Below are positions 16,056 through 24,960 of a DNA stretch of 64,000 nucleotides, piece by piece. Location of the stretch: the NCBI RefSeq assembly GCF_025060755.1, contig NZ_JANYUY010000027.1, forward strand, positions 1 to 64,000. Direction: 5' to 3'. Made by a program: the position numbers and the translations under genes. The notes under the pieces were generated by a model. It was not told the origin of the DNA, made no database searches, and saw only the letters and a program-made list of their open reading frames with translations. Position 1 is the stretch's first letter. Each line of letters starts with the position of its first letter. This stretch comes from Paenibacillus doosanensis (GTDB lineage Bacteria > Bacillota > Bacilli > Paenibacillales > NBRC-103111).

Positions 16056-18398
16056 CTACCCCGCGGCGTCCGCGCCGCCCTCCGTCTCCCACATATTCAC
16101 GACGTCGCCGCTTCGCGCCTCCGGCGTCACCGACCAGCCGGCGAGCTTCCCTCCGCGCACTTGCCCTTGAACGACCGTTTGCCCCGGGGCGTGGAGCTTG
16201 AAATCGACATCCCACCCCCGCGGCCAAGCCGGCAGCAAATAGATCGTATCCCCCGAGGTTTGCAGCAGCATATCCTGCAGTCCGATCATGCCGCTGCCGC
16301 CCCAGTTATGATCGGGCAGCCAGTCATGGCCCGGCCCCCAGAAGGCCGGGAAGCGCAGCGGACCGTCCGCCAGCTTCTTCACGGCAATGGCGGCCGCTTC
16401 TTCGGTCAAACCCATTCTCGCGCAGAAAATGTTATCCTGATGCCAGCTGATATGGTTTTTCTGCTCCGGCGTATCGACGCCGTACCGCCAGGTGTCGATA
16501 GCCACCTGCAGCTCCCCTCTGCCGATTCCATACAGCTCGTAAGGAAAGACGGGATACAGCTGCGGAATCTCGACGTTCAGGATTCCGTTCCAGCTCTGCG
16601 CGGGGGCAATCGTCTTGCGGCCGCCGATGTACCGGTACGGCAGCTCCGGGAGCCGCTGCAGCAATTCGCGGTAATAGGCTCGGGAGCCGCCGCGCTCGCT
16701 CCCGTCGAGCCATTCCCCGGGAAGCTCCAGCACGGCGCTCACGGCGGCGGTCAAAGCGGCGACCAGATCCGCCGGATTCAGCGCCAGCTTATACGTCTCG
16801 CAAGCGGTGGACGGGAACAGGACGAGCTTACCTTGCTCATCGAGTCTGCGGGTCGTTTCAAGCGAATACATATATTGGTAATGCTCGTCGAAGAACCGGA
16901 TGGAGCTTTCGATCAACGGCATGTACTCGCGAATATCCGCGCCGGAATATTCGCGGAATTTCATGATCATGAAGGAAAACTCCAGCTGATTCAAATACAA
17001 ATATTTGATCCATGGAGCTACTTGCTCGGTCGGGTCCATGAACGGCTTCCGGCAATGAATCCGGTCGTGGCTGTCCGGCCACCCCCATCCCCAACCGATG
17101 GGCAGGCCGAAGTTCTCCAACTGCTCGGTGAACGAGCAGCCCTCGTGTCCCCAATACACCTTGGTCCTAAGCTCCGCATTGGGCAGCGCCCGGAGATAGA
17201 AGTCGAACTGCGGCTTCATCAGATCGCCGTCGCCGCTCTTCAGCATCGGCCAATAGACGAGCCGCTGATTTTGCGCCGTGAAGCTGCCGCCGCCCCACCG
17301 GCGGAAATCCGCCGACTCGCTCTGCCAGCTGTCGTCGCCGCTTAGAACGAAGCAGGGATCGACGGTGAACAACCCGCCGTTGAATTTGGTCGGATACGTT
17401 CCGAAGGCGTTGCAGCCCAGCATGTAGCGGAACAACTGATAATTCCGCCCCGTCTGCCATACCGGATCGTCCGCGTCGGGCCGCTCCGGGCGGATATGGA
17501 TGTAGCTGCGCTCCCAGTAGGCTCTCCACCATTCGCGGGAATCGGCCTTGGCCCGGACTATGTCCTTCTCCGCATGGCGGATCAAGCGATCCAGCTCCCG
17601 CCTCCACTCCTCTTCGCTGTCCGCCTGCGAAGTATGCAAGTATACCGCCACCCGGTGATTGTTCTCAGCCCGCTTGCTCTCCAGCCTCCACCCGCGATAC
17701 GGCGTCCGGATATAGCTGCCCTCCTCGACGCCTGAGGGCTTGCAGCCGCTTCCCGTCATCATGCCGCCGAAGGTCAAATTCTTCTGCGGATTCCACAGCT
17801 GCCGCTCCACCTCTCCGAGACCTTCCAGCCGCACCACCTTATCGAAGAACAGCTCCTCCGAGCGGTTCCGATGGAAAAACAAGACGCCCTCTCCGTCAAA
17901 TGCGACCTGATCCGGCTTCGTCGTAACCGTCCCCGGATAACCGACGGTGCTGAGCGCCGACATGCGCCGGTCCTTCGGCACCTCGCGCTCCTGGAGCCGC
18001 CAGTTCTCATACACGGCTTCCAGCAGCGTCGGCTGATCCCCGTATACCTCGACGTGGACGACCGGCTGGTGAACGTCCACCCACACTTCAATGCGGGTTT
18101 GCCCGCCGTCCGCCGCCGTGCCGGTAATTTCCGCGTATCCTTCTCTGAGCTTCAGCTCCTGGCGAAAGCCGCAGCCTTCTCCGAACGGGCTCGGATGCAG
18201 CCGCAGCCGCACTCTCCCGAGCTTCAGCATCTGGTTGTTTTCATCGAAGCTGCCGCTGCGGTCCATATAAAAGAGCAGCTCCTCCCCTTCTACCCATACG
18301 TTCAAACCGATATCGTGACCGCCCACCGGCATGCTCTCGCCCGAGTGTCTGCTCGGAGTATCCCATGCGATATGGCATTGCTCCAGCCATTGCGCCAC
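16056..18398 (-). CDS. DUF5703-type glycoside hydrolase (GH95-like architecture)
   Basis: 780 residues, no signal peptide, so probably cytoplasmic. The start is rich in beta strands (WNTP-like AWDTPSRHSGESMPVGGHDIGLNVW, residues 11-35), typical of DUF5703 and of the N-terminal beta-sandwich of GH95-like enzymes. The rest is an alpha/alpha-barrel type region with many Trp/Gly motifs (LGCNAFGTYPTKFNGGLFTVDP, PIGWGWGWPDSH, GGSGMIGLQDMLLQ). Such proteins act on plant or animal glycans; the substrate is not known. Start is GTG with AAGGAGG 8 bp upstream. It follows the broken solute-binding gene by 35 bp, so it was probably the last gene of a sugar-import operon now mostly lost. Confidence 0.7.
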   Translation of the reverse strand: MAQWLEQCHIAWDTPSRHSGESMPVGGHDIGLNVWVEGEELLFYMDRSGSFDENNQMLKLGRVRLRLHPSPFGEGCGFRQELKLREGYAEITGTAADGGQTRIEVWVDVHQPVVHVEVYGDQPTLLEAVYENWRLQEREVPKDRRMSALSTVGYPGTVTTKPDQVAFDGEGVLFFHRNRSEELFFDKVVRLEGLGEVERQLWNPQKNLTFGGMMTGSGCKPSGVEEGSYIRTPYRGWRLESKRAENNHRVAVYLHTSQADSEEEWRRELDRLIRHAEKDIVRAKADSREWWRAYWERSYIHIRPERPDADDPVWQTGRNYQLFRYMLGCNAFGTYPTKFNGGLFTVDPCFVLSGDDSWQSESADFRRWGGGSFTAQNQRLVYWPMLKSGDGDLMKPQFDFYLRALPNAELRTKVYWGHEGCSFTEQLENFGLPIGWGWGWPDSHDRIHCRKPFMDPTEQVAPWIKYLYLNQLEFSFMIMKFREYSGADIREYMPLIESSIRFFDEHYQYMYSLETTRRLDEQGKLVLFPSTACETYKLALNPADLVAALTAAVSAVLELPGEWLDGSERGGSRAYYRELLQRLPELPYRYIGGRKTIAPAQSWNGILNVEIPQLYPVFPYELYGIGRGELQVAIDTWRYGVDTPEQKNHISWHQDNIFCARMGLTEEAAAIAVKKLADGPLRFPAFWGPGHDWLPDHNWGGSGMIGLQDMLLQTSGDTIYLLPAWPRGWDVDFKLHAPGQTVVQGQVRGGKLAGWSVTPEARSGDVVNMWETEGGADAAG

Positions 18399-18433
18399 TT
18401 CGTTTCCCTCCTTTTTTGCGGCATTTATTAAGA

Positions 18434-19363
18434 CTATTTCATCGATTTATCGTACGCTTCCTGATAAATTTGCAAATACCGCGGCAAATTCAAGTTGTTG
18501 AAGCCGCTCACGTAGGCGTCCCAATCTTTGTCCAGATCCTTCGTGCCGGTAACGAATTGAAGCATATTTTGCTCGATATAGTCCGTTATGTTCTGCCGCA
18601 GCATCGCCGCTTCATCCGCTACCGCCGTATCCACCCACACCGACCAGTAAGGGTATACTTCCTTCGGCTGGTTGCCCTCATAGAGCTTCGTCGCTTCGAA
18701 CAACCGCCGCTCGTAGCCTTCCGCAGTGTAAATATCTTTGGCCGCCGTCCAGGTGGCGCGGTATTCCGCCGTATTGTAATACTGGGCCAGCGCTCCCCAC
18801 TTGTTGTTCAGCGGCGGCGAATTCGGCGCCTGCGCAATCGGCGTAATTTTGCCCTTCACGCCCAGCCCTTCGTCGTCCGGCCCCGCATCCTTCCAGCTGA
18901 CTCCTTTCTCGCCGAAGTATCCGAGCGTCGTCCCTTCCTCGGAGAATAAATAATCGATCAGCTTCATCGCGGCAATCTGTTTGTCCTCGCTTGCCTTATT
19001 CGTAATCGCGAAGGTCGCCCCGGCGACGTCGCCGTATCTCCACAGCGTATTATGCGCCCCTCCCGGGCCGGTGAGCGGCGGCAGCGGATTGTAGTCCTTA
19101 TCCCGCTCCGTGCCCGTCGTGACGAAAATGCCGGGATGCATCGCCGCGCCGGCTCCGAGGAGCTGGGCGTCGGCCTTGTCGCCGAGCTGCTTGTAAGCAT
19201 CGCTGTTTTGGGTAAACGCTCCCGTATCGATCAAGCCGTCCTTGACGAGCGAACGAGCGTAAGCAAGCCCTTGCTTCCATTCCGGCTTATTCGCCGCCAT
19301 ATCTACCTTGCCGTCCTTCATGATGAAATACGTCGTATCGTCGTCATAAATAAAAGCGTTCAT
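18434..19363 (-). pseudogene. 5'-truncated sugar ABC solute-binding protein
   Basis: 309 in-frame codons begin at NAFIYDDDTTYFIMKDGKVD and run to a normal C-terminus (YQEAYDKSMK). They match the C-terminal part of the about 540-residue LplA/LipO-type solute-binding lipoproteins of Paenibacillus. Signal peptide, lipobox and N-terminal lobe are absent. The sequence immediately upstream belongs to a different broken gene (AraC-type sensor), in another frame, so a deletion removed the N-terminal part together with everything between. Not expected to bind sugar. Confidence 0.85.
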
Positions 19364-20346
19364 TCGGCGCGCTGTTGCGGTACGCAAACAACAAGGCGAT
19401 CAACAGGCCGAAGAGCAGCGTCGGGACGACGAGCAGCAGCGTAATCTTCTCGATATAGATCGCTTTTTTCATCACGATATGCTGCGGCAAGCCAACGACA
19501 TACGTCCAGCCGTTATAATCGGATAAGGCGGCGATGATCAGATGATCGCGCTCGATATATTGCCCGCTCGCATACTTCGGGCGCTCCGATTGCGCAGCAT
19601 CCAGCCCCAGCGATGTGATGCTCCGGCCGTCGCGGTCGACGATATACGCCCAGCCGCCGTATTGATCCGTAATGCTGCGCAGCAGGCTGTTGATCTGATT
19701 CTCGTCGATATGAACGACCAGCGTGCCTTTCGTCGACGCCGCGCTTTCGAGCGTCAGCGATTGCAAATAAGTAATGACATGCATATCGCGCCCGGCGCGG
19801 CTGTATGCATGCGAAGGCAGCACGGTCCGATTTTGCGCCTGTTGCAAATACGTATCGCGCCACCGCTCGAACGTCCAGCCGGTGCAGCTCATAATAATCG
19901 TCCGGACGAACGTAGGCGCCGTCCGCGGAGACGATAATTTTCGAATCGTTTAAATAGATGTAGAAGTCCAGCATAAAATTATTGGTCAAGCTGTAGGGCG
20001 CAAGGTCCCTCCACGCCTTCCACATGCCGTAAATGTTTTGCTGCGCCGGGTCCGGGCTCGTCTCGCTCAGCAAGTAATTCAAATTTTGGTTCAACGCAAC
20101 CTGCCTGGCGAACGCCTCCACTTCCTTCATCCGATGCTCGAGCACATCCTTGCTCTGGTTCAGCATCATGTCCGACGCTTCGAACGCATTCGCTTTGATG
20201 ATATTCACCGAAGTCAAGTACGAGATGAGCCCCGTGCACAAAGGAATGAGAAGAATCAAAACATAGGATACAAGAAATCGCCTAAATACCCCGGAAGGCA
20301 TTAGCAGCAGCTTTTTGACATTCAATTCGATCACCCGACCCTGCAT
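19344..20346 (-). pseudogene. broken sensor-type AraC regulator (membrane/cache part only)
   Basis: The N-terminus (FRRFLVSYVLILLIPLCTG helix at about 22-42, then an extracellular cache-like domain) matches the large YesN/AraC-type membrane regulators found next to LplA-type sugar importers. Two lesions are visible. A one-base frameshift lies near 19878-19882, where the frame must change between YYELH and GWTFERWRDTYL. The gene then ends just after the second membrane helix (LLFGLLIALLFAYRNSAP), at about 19365, so the cytoplasmic part and the AraC DNA-binding domain are missing. The rest is replaced by the truncated solute-binding gene. Confidence 0.85.
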
Positions 20347-20474
20347 AGATTGCGCTTACATTTCATCATAAAAAAACGTTATGTAAAAGTCAGTCGAATT
20401 GCGGCTTGTTTTTTGGCGAACGGTGAAAAGAAATGGCGTTTCTTCCCTAATGCGCCGCAGCTTGTTCTCCATGC

Positions 20475-20503
20475 CAAAAAGCCATAGACGGCCGTCTACG
20501 GCT
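20475..20503 (-). terminator. terminator of the slipin-like gene
   Basis: AGCCGTAGACG on the minus strand (20503-20493) pairs with CGTCTATGGCT (20490-20480) with one mismatch, followed by TTTTTGG. It lies 57 bp after the stop at 20560. Confidence 0.7.
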
Positions 20504-20559
20504 CTCGATCCTTTTTAACGCGGTCCGGACATCTTTGAAAGACCGTCGCCCGGCGTTTT

Positions 20560-21696
20560 TCATGCGCCTTTTCCAGGGGTCTTTTCACCCAGCAGCGAGT
20601 TTAATTGCTCCAGTAAGTTGCCTCCCTCCGTCAGCGAAATGCTCCCGATCTTGTCGCAAATTTTTTCCAGAAATTCAAGCTCCTTCAGCCTAAACAGCGT
20701 CTGATTCTCGTCCATCAGCTTCGCCGTATTCAGCAGGCTGCGGGTAGAAGCGATCTCCTCCCGGCGCGTAATCAGGTTCGCCTGCGCTTTCTTCTCCGCC
20801 AGAAGCACCGTGTTCAAAATATCCTTAATATCACCGGGAAGCACAATATCCTTAAGCCCGGCGGACAAAAACTGGACTCCGTACTCCTCGCTCTTGCCGT
20901 TCAGACGCGTCAGCACGTAAGCGGCGATCTCCTGCTTCATCTTCAGCAGATCGTCCAGCTTCAAGCTGCCTACATATTCGCGCAAAATCAGCTGCAGCTG
21001 AATGTACAGCTGTTCCTGAAACGACTTGATCTGCAGCAGACGCAGCGGATCTACGATCCGGTATTGGCATACGAAATTAAGCCGCAAGGTCACTTTATCC
21101 TCGGTCATTATCTCCTGTCCGGTCATATCCATCTGCTGCTGGCGGAGATCGACGGTCTGAACCTGCACGGATACCGGCCCTTTCCAGAAATAATATTTTC
21201 CTGGCGCAAGCTCCCGTATCATCCGGTTGTTATAAAATAAGGCGCCCGTCTCGTGACTTGCGACCTCGAACGCTTGATAGTAAGCGGACAGCTTTGGCAA
21301 AATCGATGCTTCTATCGTATCCGGCAGCTCGGGCGCGCGCGTATCGACGCGAATATACTCATGCTTCTTCAGCACATTCCAGAACGCGTAAGTGCCCGCC
21401 GTCAGCAGACCGGCGAAATTGCCGTCCTCGTAATGCAGCACATATTCATGGTCGGCTACCCGGATAACGTCCAGCTCCTCCAGCAGAACGCTGTCGTGCA
21501 GAAACAGCCGCACATCCTTGCCCGGAACGGCGAACGGCTGCGTTACGCCGAGAATCGTTACCCGCTCTTTGGAAAAAGGCCGCAGCCGGTAGGTACCGGG
21601 CATTAGCGGCTTAATATAGCTTCCGTCGCGAAACAGCAAACCGCGTTCGTCGTTTTGAACCGTTATCGTCGTCCAGATCCATTTTTTCAAATTCAT
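20560..21696 (-). CDS. slipin-like SPFH/band-7 protein with N-terminal repeats
   Basis: 378 residues from ATG at 21696, chosen because AAGGAGG lies 6 bp upstream; longer in-frame starts have none. Three related segments precede the SPFH core: GLLFRDGSYIKPLMPGTYRL, EDGNFAGLLTAGTYAF and NNRMIRELAPGKYYFW, each a glycine turn followed by PG-x-Y. The SPFH domain spans about 175-310 (ITVQT-like VQTVDLRQQQMDMTGQEIMT and YRIVDP), followed by a coiled coil. There is no N-terminal membrane helix, unlike typical slipins, so it is probably peripheral or cytosolic. Function unknown; SPFH proteins scaffold membrane microdomains. Confidence 0.78.
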   Translation of the reverse strand: MNLKKWIWTTITVQNDERGLLFRDGSYIKPLMPGTYRLRPFSKERVTILGVTQPFAVPGKDVRLFLHDSVLLEELDVIRVADHEYVLHYEDGNFAGLLTAGTYAFWNVLKKHEYIRVDTRAPELPDTIEASILPKLSAYYQAFEVASHETGALFYNNRMIRELAPGKYYFWKGPVSVQVQTVDLRQQQMDMTGQEIMTEDKVTLRLNFVCQYRIVDPLRLLQIKSFQEQLYIQLQLILREYVGSLKLDDLLKMKQEIAAYVLTRLNGKSEEYGVQFLSAGLKDIVLPGDIKDILNTVLLAEKKAQANLITRREEIASTRSLLNTAKLMDENQTLFRLKELEFLEKICDKIGSISLTEGGNLLEQLNSLLGEKTPGKGA

Positions 21697-22203
21697 GACA
21701 TCCTCCTTAGTCGACCTGAACATAGGAATCTCACCGCGCGTTCGGGCGGAATCCCGTTTAAGGACGGGGACGCCTGGGCTTTGAGCAACCGGATGCATGG
21801 AGGCCGGGCGAGCGGGCCGAACTTGCTCCCGCTGCCGCCAGCCTGCCGCCGATCATCCGCCGTCCGCACGGTCCCCGATCCGGTATCCACGGATTGCATA
21901 GCCTTACACGCAGTATGCTGTCTAAGCCATGAGAGATTCCCTGTGCCGGTCACTGTTAACTTTTTCAATAAGAGTTGAACCCCTTCATCAGCAGGAAGCA
22001 CGGCGGCAAGAGCGCACAGTATACCAGCGTCAACCTGACGCAAGCACTGCCGGATTGTCTGAAATCCAAGCCCTGGTGCCTCTGCCCCTCGCACTTCAAA
22101 TTGTAAGAATATGGCCTTCGCCGTTGCTTACAAATGCTATTATCGCCGATGCGGGGCTTGACGAACATGGCGGAAGTATTACAATGTGCCGGTCCTTGAC
22201 GCG
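21697..22203. other. 507-bp stretch with no gene recognised
   Basis: Open frames exist on both strands but none has a good start, ribosome site and protein-like composition together. It must hold the promoter of the slipin-like gene (minus strand) and the end of the zinc operon transcript. Confidence 0.4.
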
Positions 22204-22236
22204 CAAAAAAATCCGCTTTTGGCACAAAAGCGGATT
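22204..22236 (-). terminator. terminator of the zinc-starvation operon
   Basis: On the minus strand AATCCGCTTTT (22236-22226) pairs with AAAAGCGGATT (22220-22210), followed by TTTTTTG. It starts 21 bp after the L33 stop. Confidence 0.88.
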
Positions 22237-22256
22237 CGTTGCGTTGTATATCGATA

Positions 22257-22406
22257 TTAGCGGGTTTCCCGATGCAAAGTGTGCCGTTTCAAGCGCGGGC
22301 AATACTTTCGCAGCTCCAACCGGCCCGGTTGCGTCTTCTTATTTTTCGTCGTCGTATAATTGCGGTCTCCCGTTTCCGTGCAAGCCAGCGTAACAGTTAC
22401 TCTCAT
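22257..22406 (-). CDS. rpmG: ribosomal protein L33, zinc-independent paralogue
   Basis: 49 residues beginning [17 protein letters not shown] and ending [11 protein letters not shown], a full-length L33. Of the four positions that bind zinc in C-plus L33 (two CxxC pairs), Cys9 and Cys36 remain but residues 12 and 39 are Thr and Leu, so it cannot bind zinc normally. Such C-minus copies replace the zinc form during zinc starvation and free the metal. It is 24 bp downstream of the COG0523 GTPase, in one transcript from the Zur-like site and ending at a strong terminator. GGAG lies 10 bp before ATG. Confidence 0.93.
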   Translation of the reverse strand: MRVTVTLACTETGDRNYTTTKNKKTQPGRLELRKYCPRLKRHTLHRETR

Positions 22407-22430
22407 GATCATTCATCTCCTTTTATGTAA

Positions 22431-23627
22431 TTAACGAAAGGCCGGGAGCGGATCTTCAAGCTTGCTCCAATTGCCGTTCATCTCCTCCGGCGTCAGCAGC
22501 GCCTCGTCCAACGTCCGGATGATGTCGTCCCGGTTCATATCCACCCCGATAAAAACCAGCTTCGTCACCCGATCGCCCCACGTCTCGTCCCAATCCGCCG
22601 ATTTGGGAACCTCGCTGCCGAAATAGGCGCGCCGCTCCTCCTCGGTTAACGCCGCAACCCACACACCGGCGGGCGCCAGCTGCCGGGATACGCCGGCTTG
22701 GCTGAAGGAAATGGCGGTCTTGTTGCGCGTCGCAATCCACATCAAGCCTTTGGAACGAACGACGGACGCGGGCCATCGCGAAAGCCATTTCAGCAGCCGC
22801 TTCGGATGGAACGGGATTTTGCGCGTATAGACGAAGGAGGCGATGCCGTATTCCTCGGTCTCCGGGGTATGTTCCTTCTGCAGCTCCTGAATCCAGCCGG
22901 CCGAGCGGCTTGCTTCCTCGAAGTTGAAGCGGCGCGTGTTCAGTATCTCCTTCGGATCGACGTTTCCGTTCACGGCACGGATTAGCTTGGCCTTAGGCTG
23001 CAGCCCGCGCAGCGCCGTCTCCAGCTTTTCCAGCTCCTCCTCGGACACCATGTCGCATTTGTTGACGATCAGCACATCGCAAAATTCGATCTGATCGATC
23101 AGCAGGCGAACGACGCTTCGCGTATCGCCTTCTCCCGCTTCCTGCCCGCGGTCCTTCAAGCTTTCGCGGGTGAGGTAATCATGCCAGAAATGATAGGCGT
23201 CGACGACTGTGACCATACAATCGAGCCGGGTTAGCCGGGATAAGTCGATCCCGTTCTCTTCATCCACATACGTAAACGTCTGGGCGACGGGCAGCGGCTC
23301 GCCGATTCCGGTCGATTCGATCAAAATATAGTCAAACCGCTTTTCCTTGGCCAGCCGTTCGACTTCCTCCAGCAGATCGTCGCGCAGCGTGCAGCAAATG
23401 CAGCCGTTCGACATCTCCACCAGCTTCTCTTCCGTCCGGCTGAGTCCTCCCCCGTCGCGCACTAACCCGGCGTCGATATTGACCTCGCTTAGATCGTTCA
23501 CGATGACTGCTACCTTAAGCCCTTGACGGTTATGAAGTACATGATTCAAAACCGTCGTCTTGCCTGCGCCCAAGTAACCGCTCAATACCGTGACGGGAAT
23601 TTTGTCGCTTAGCGCTTCCGTTGCCAT
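22431..23627 (-). CDS. COG0523 (CobW/YciC/ZigA) GTPase, probable zinc metallochaperone
   Basis: 398 residues. G domain at 1-200 with Walker A SGYLGAGKTT (residues 16-25), the metal-site CICC at 76-79 (GCICCTLRDDL), Walker B region ILIESTGIGEPL and the guanine-specificity NKCD. The CobW C-terminal domain is at about 260-375. Related YciC and ZigA proteins are induced by zinc limitation and are thought to hand zinc to client enzymes by GTP hydrolysis. The Zur-type palindrome 14 bp upstream and the zinc-free L33 downstream support this role. Start is ATG with AGAGGTG upstream. Confidence 0.9.
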   Translation of the reverse strand: MATEALSDKIPVTVLSGYLGAGKTTVLNHVLHNRQGLKVAVIVNDLSEVNIDAGLVRDGGGLSRTEEKLVEMSNGCICCTLRDDLLEEVERLAKEKRFDYILIESTGIGEPLPVAQTFTYVDEENGIDLSRLTRLDCMVTVVDAYHFWHDYLTRESLKDRGQEAGEGDTRSVVRLLIDQIEFCDVLIVNKCDMVSEEELEKLETALRGLQPKAKLIRAVNGNVDPKEILNTRRFNFEEASRSAGWIQELQKEHTPETEEYGIASFVYTRKIPFHPKRLLKWLSRWPASVVRSKGLMWIATRNKTAISFSQAGVSRQLAPAGVWVAALTEEERRAYFGSEVPKSADWDETWGDRVTKLVFIGVDMNRDDIIRTLDEALLTPEEMNGNWSKLEDPLPAFR

Positions 23628-23640
23628 TTACGCACCTCTT

Positions 23641-23661
23641 TAATAGTAATTATTACTATTA
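23641..23661. promoter_or_regulatory. Zur-type operator
   Basis: A perfect 10-1-10 dyad, TAATAGTAAT and ATTACTATTA around a central T. The core TAATTATTA fits the Bacillus Zur 7-1-7 pattern (TAATNATTA core), and the site lies 14 bp before the GTPase start. Occupied by Zur with zinc, it would block transcription of the operon. PerR and Fur cores are similar, so the assignment leans on the genes controlled. Confidence 0.8.
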
Positions 23662-23790
23662 AATAATAACAGAATCCTGCTCATTTGAAAAGTCCCCTCT
23701 CTGCATGATTAAAAAGCCTCGGCTTTACCGGGAAAAATTCGCCGCTTGGCATTCACCGATTGCTGCATGCCGTCGCCTGTCGGCCGGACT

Positions 23791-23829
23791 GAACAAATCC
23801 CCAAAAGCGACGTGATGCTCTGAAGCTTA
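23791..23829 (+). repeat. dispersed repeat, short copy
   Basis: Contains ACAAATCC-CCAAAAGC followed directly by GACGTGATGCTCTGAAGCTTA without its last base limit (21 identical bases at 23809-23829, in two parts here: GACGTGATGCT and CTGAAGCTTA). The same two blocks occur at 48471-48575, where about 67 bp lie between them. Function unknown. It occupies the otherwise gene-free 23662-23833 interval. Confidence 0.65.
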
Positions 23830-23833
23830 ACAA

Positions 23834-23872
23834 TGAAAAAGCTGCTCCGCCGAATATTGATGACGGAGCAGC
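23834..23872 (-). terminator. terminator of the prohibitin-like gene
   Basis: On the minus strand GCTGCTCCG (23872-23864) pairs with CGGAGCAGC (23849-23841), then TTTTTC. It is 79 bp downstream of the stop. Confidence 0.75.
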
Positions 23873-23950
23873 CTTACGCCTGCGCTTCAGAGGCGTCATT
23901 GCATTGAAACTGCCGATCGCGGCGGGATTTGCCCGAATTCCGCCGCCCTC

Positions 23951-24787
23951 CTATTTATTCCCAAGAGAATCCAGGTCTATGAACGGCGTCGCTCCGCCGG
24001 TTACGGTCGGGAGGCGGCCGTCCCACTTCTCAAGCGCCTTCTCCTGAACCTCGATCTGCTTCAATTGGACCAGATCCGGCGTAATCTCCTGCTTCTTCAG
24101 CTTCAAGGCTTCGGCCTCCGCCTGCGCTTGAGCCACCTTCTGCTTCGCTTCGATCTCGATCCGCTTCAGGTCGTTCTCCGCCTTAAGCGCCTGCTGCTGG
24201 GCAACCTGCTTCGCTTCGATCGATTGATTGAACGCATCGGAAAATTTGAAATTGACGATGTTGATGTCGTTGACGATGAGATCGTACTTGGCAAGCCGCT
24301 TAGTCAAATGGTCGCTGATTTCCCCTGCGACGACGTCGCGCTTGGCGATCAAATCTTCGGCCGGGTATCGGGCCGTCACTTCTTTGACAATTTCCTGAAT
24401 GGCCGGAGAAATAATGACCGTATCGAAGGAACCGCCGATATTGTTCATCAGATTAAACGCCGCTTCCTTATTCACCGAATAGTTTACCGCGACATGAGTC
24501 GATACGGGCTGCAAATCTTTGGATGAGGCCGAGGTATCGGTTTCCGCTTTCGTGACCTGCGTATTGACTTGAATGACCGTCTGTACGAACGGCATCTTCA
24601 GATGTATGCCCGGTCCGAGAATCTCGTCGTTGAGCTTGCCGAACGTTTTGTACAGTCCCACATGTCCGTATTGTACGGAAGCAAAGCTGTTCAAACCGGC
24701 GACGACGACGATAAAAGCTATCAGCAGGCTGGAAATAACGAAGCTGATATTCGTTCGTTTCGGGCTTTTGCTTACTTCTGCATCCAT
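23951..24787 (-). CDS. prohibitin-family SPFH protein
   Basis: 278 residues. One N-terminal membrane helix (about 14-38), then the SPFH/PHB domain (about 38-215) with VQYGHVGLYKTFGKL, GPGIHLKMPF and ITVQT-like QVNTQVTKAETD, and a long Ala/Gln/Glu/Lys-rich coiled coil (about 190-245, QALKAENDLKRIEIEAKQKV). The pattern is that of bacterial prohibitins/HflC relatives, which multimerise on the membrane and often modulate FtsH protease. No nfeD or FtsH partner lies next to it. GGGAGG lies 9 bp before ATG. Confidence 0.88.
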   Translation of the reverse strand: MDAEVSKSPKRTNISFVISSLLIAFIVVVAGLNSFASVQYGHVGLYKTFGKLNDEILGPGIHLKMPFVQTVIQVNTQVTKAETDTSASSKDLQPVSTHVAVNYSVNKEAAFNLMNNIGGSFDTVIISPAIQEIVKEVTARYPAEDLIAKRDVVAGEISDHLTKRLAKYDLIVNDINIVNFKFSDAFNQSIEAKQVAQQQALKAENDLKRIEIEAKQKVAQAQAEAEALKLKKQEITPDLVQLKQIEVQEKALEKWDGRLPTVTGGATPFIDLDSLGNK

Positions 24788-24894
24788 GAAGTCAACCTCC
24801 CTTGGGTTATGTCGTTACTTGGTAATACGCTTATGTTCAGGTTATGTTTCAATTTCCCGCTTCTTGCCAGCGATCTTTTGGGCACGCAACGATA

Positions 24895-24941
24895 AACAAC
24901 ACCCGTCAGCTTCGCCTGCGCGAAACGAATCGGGTGTTGTT
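24895..24941 (-). terminator. hairpin after solute-binding protein gene
   Basis: AACAACACCCG (24895-24905) pairs perfectly with CGGGTGTTGTT (24931-24941), with a smaller hairpin TTCGC/GCGAA nested in the loop. Minus-strand tail is GTTTATCG, a weak U-tract. On the plus strand CCTGTTTTTTC follows, so it could act in both directions. Confidence 0.6.
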
Positions 24942-24960
24942 CCTGTTTTTTCAAGCGCCG

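Noticed and set aside
16161-17345. 394-codon plus-strand ORF opposite the DUF5703 gene
   Set aside because: Antisense shadow with no start signal; the opposite frame carries the conserved motifs.
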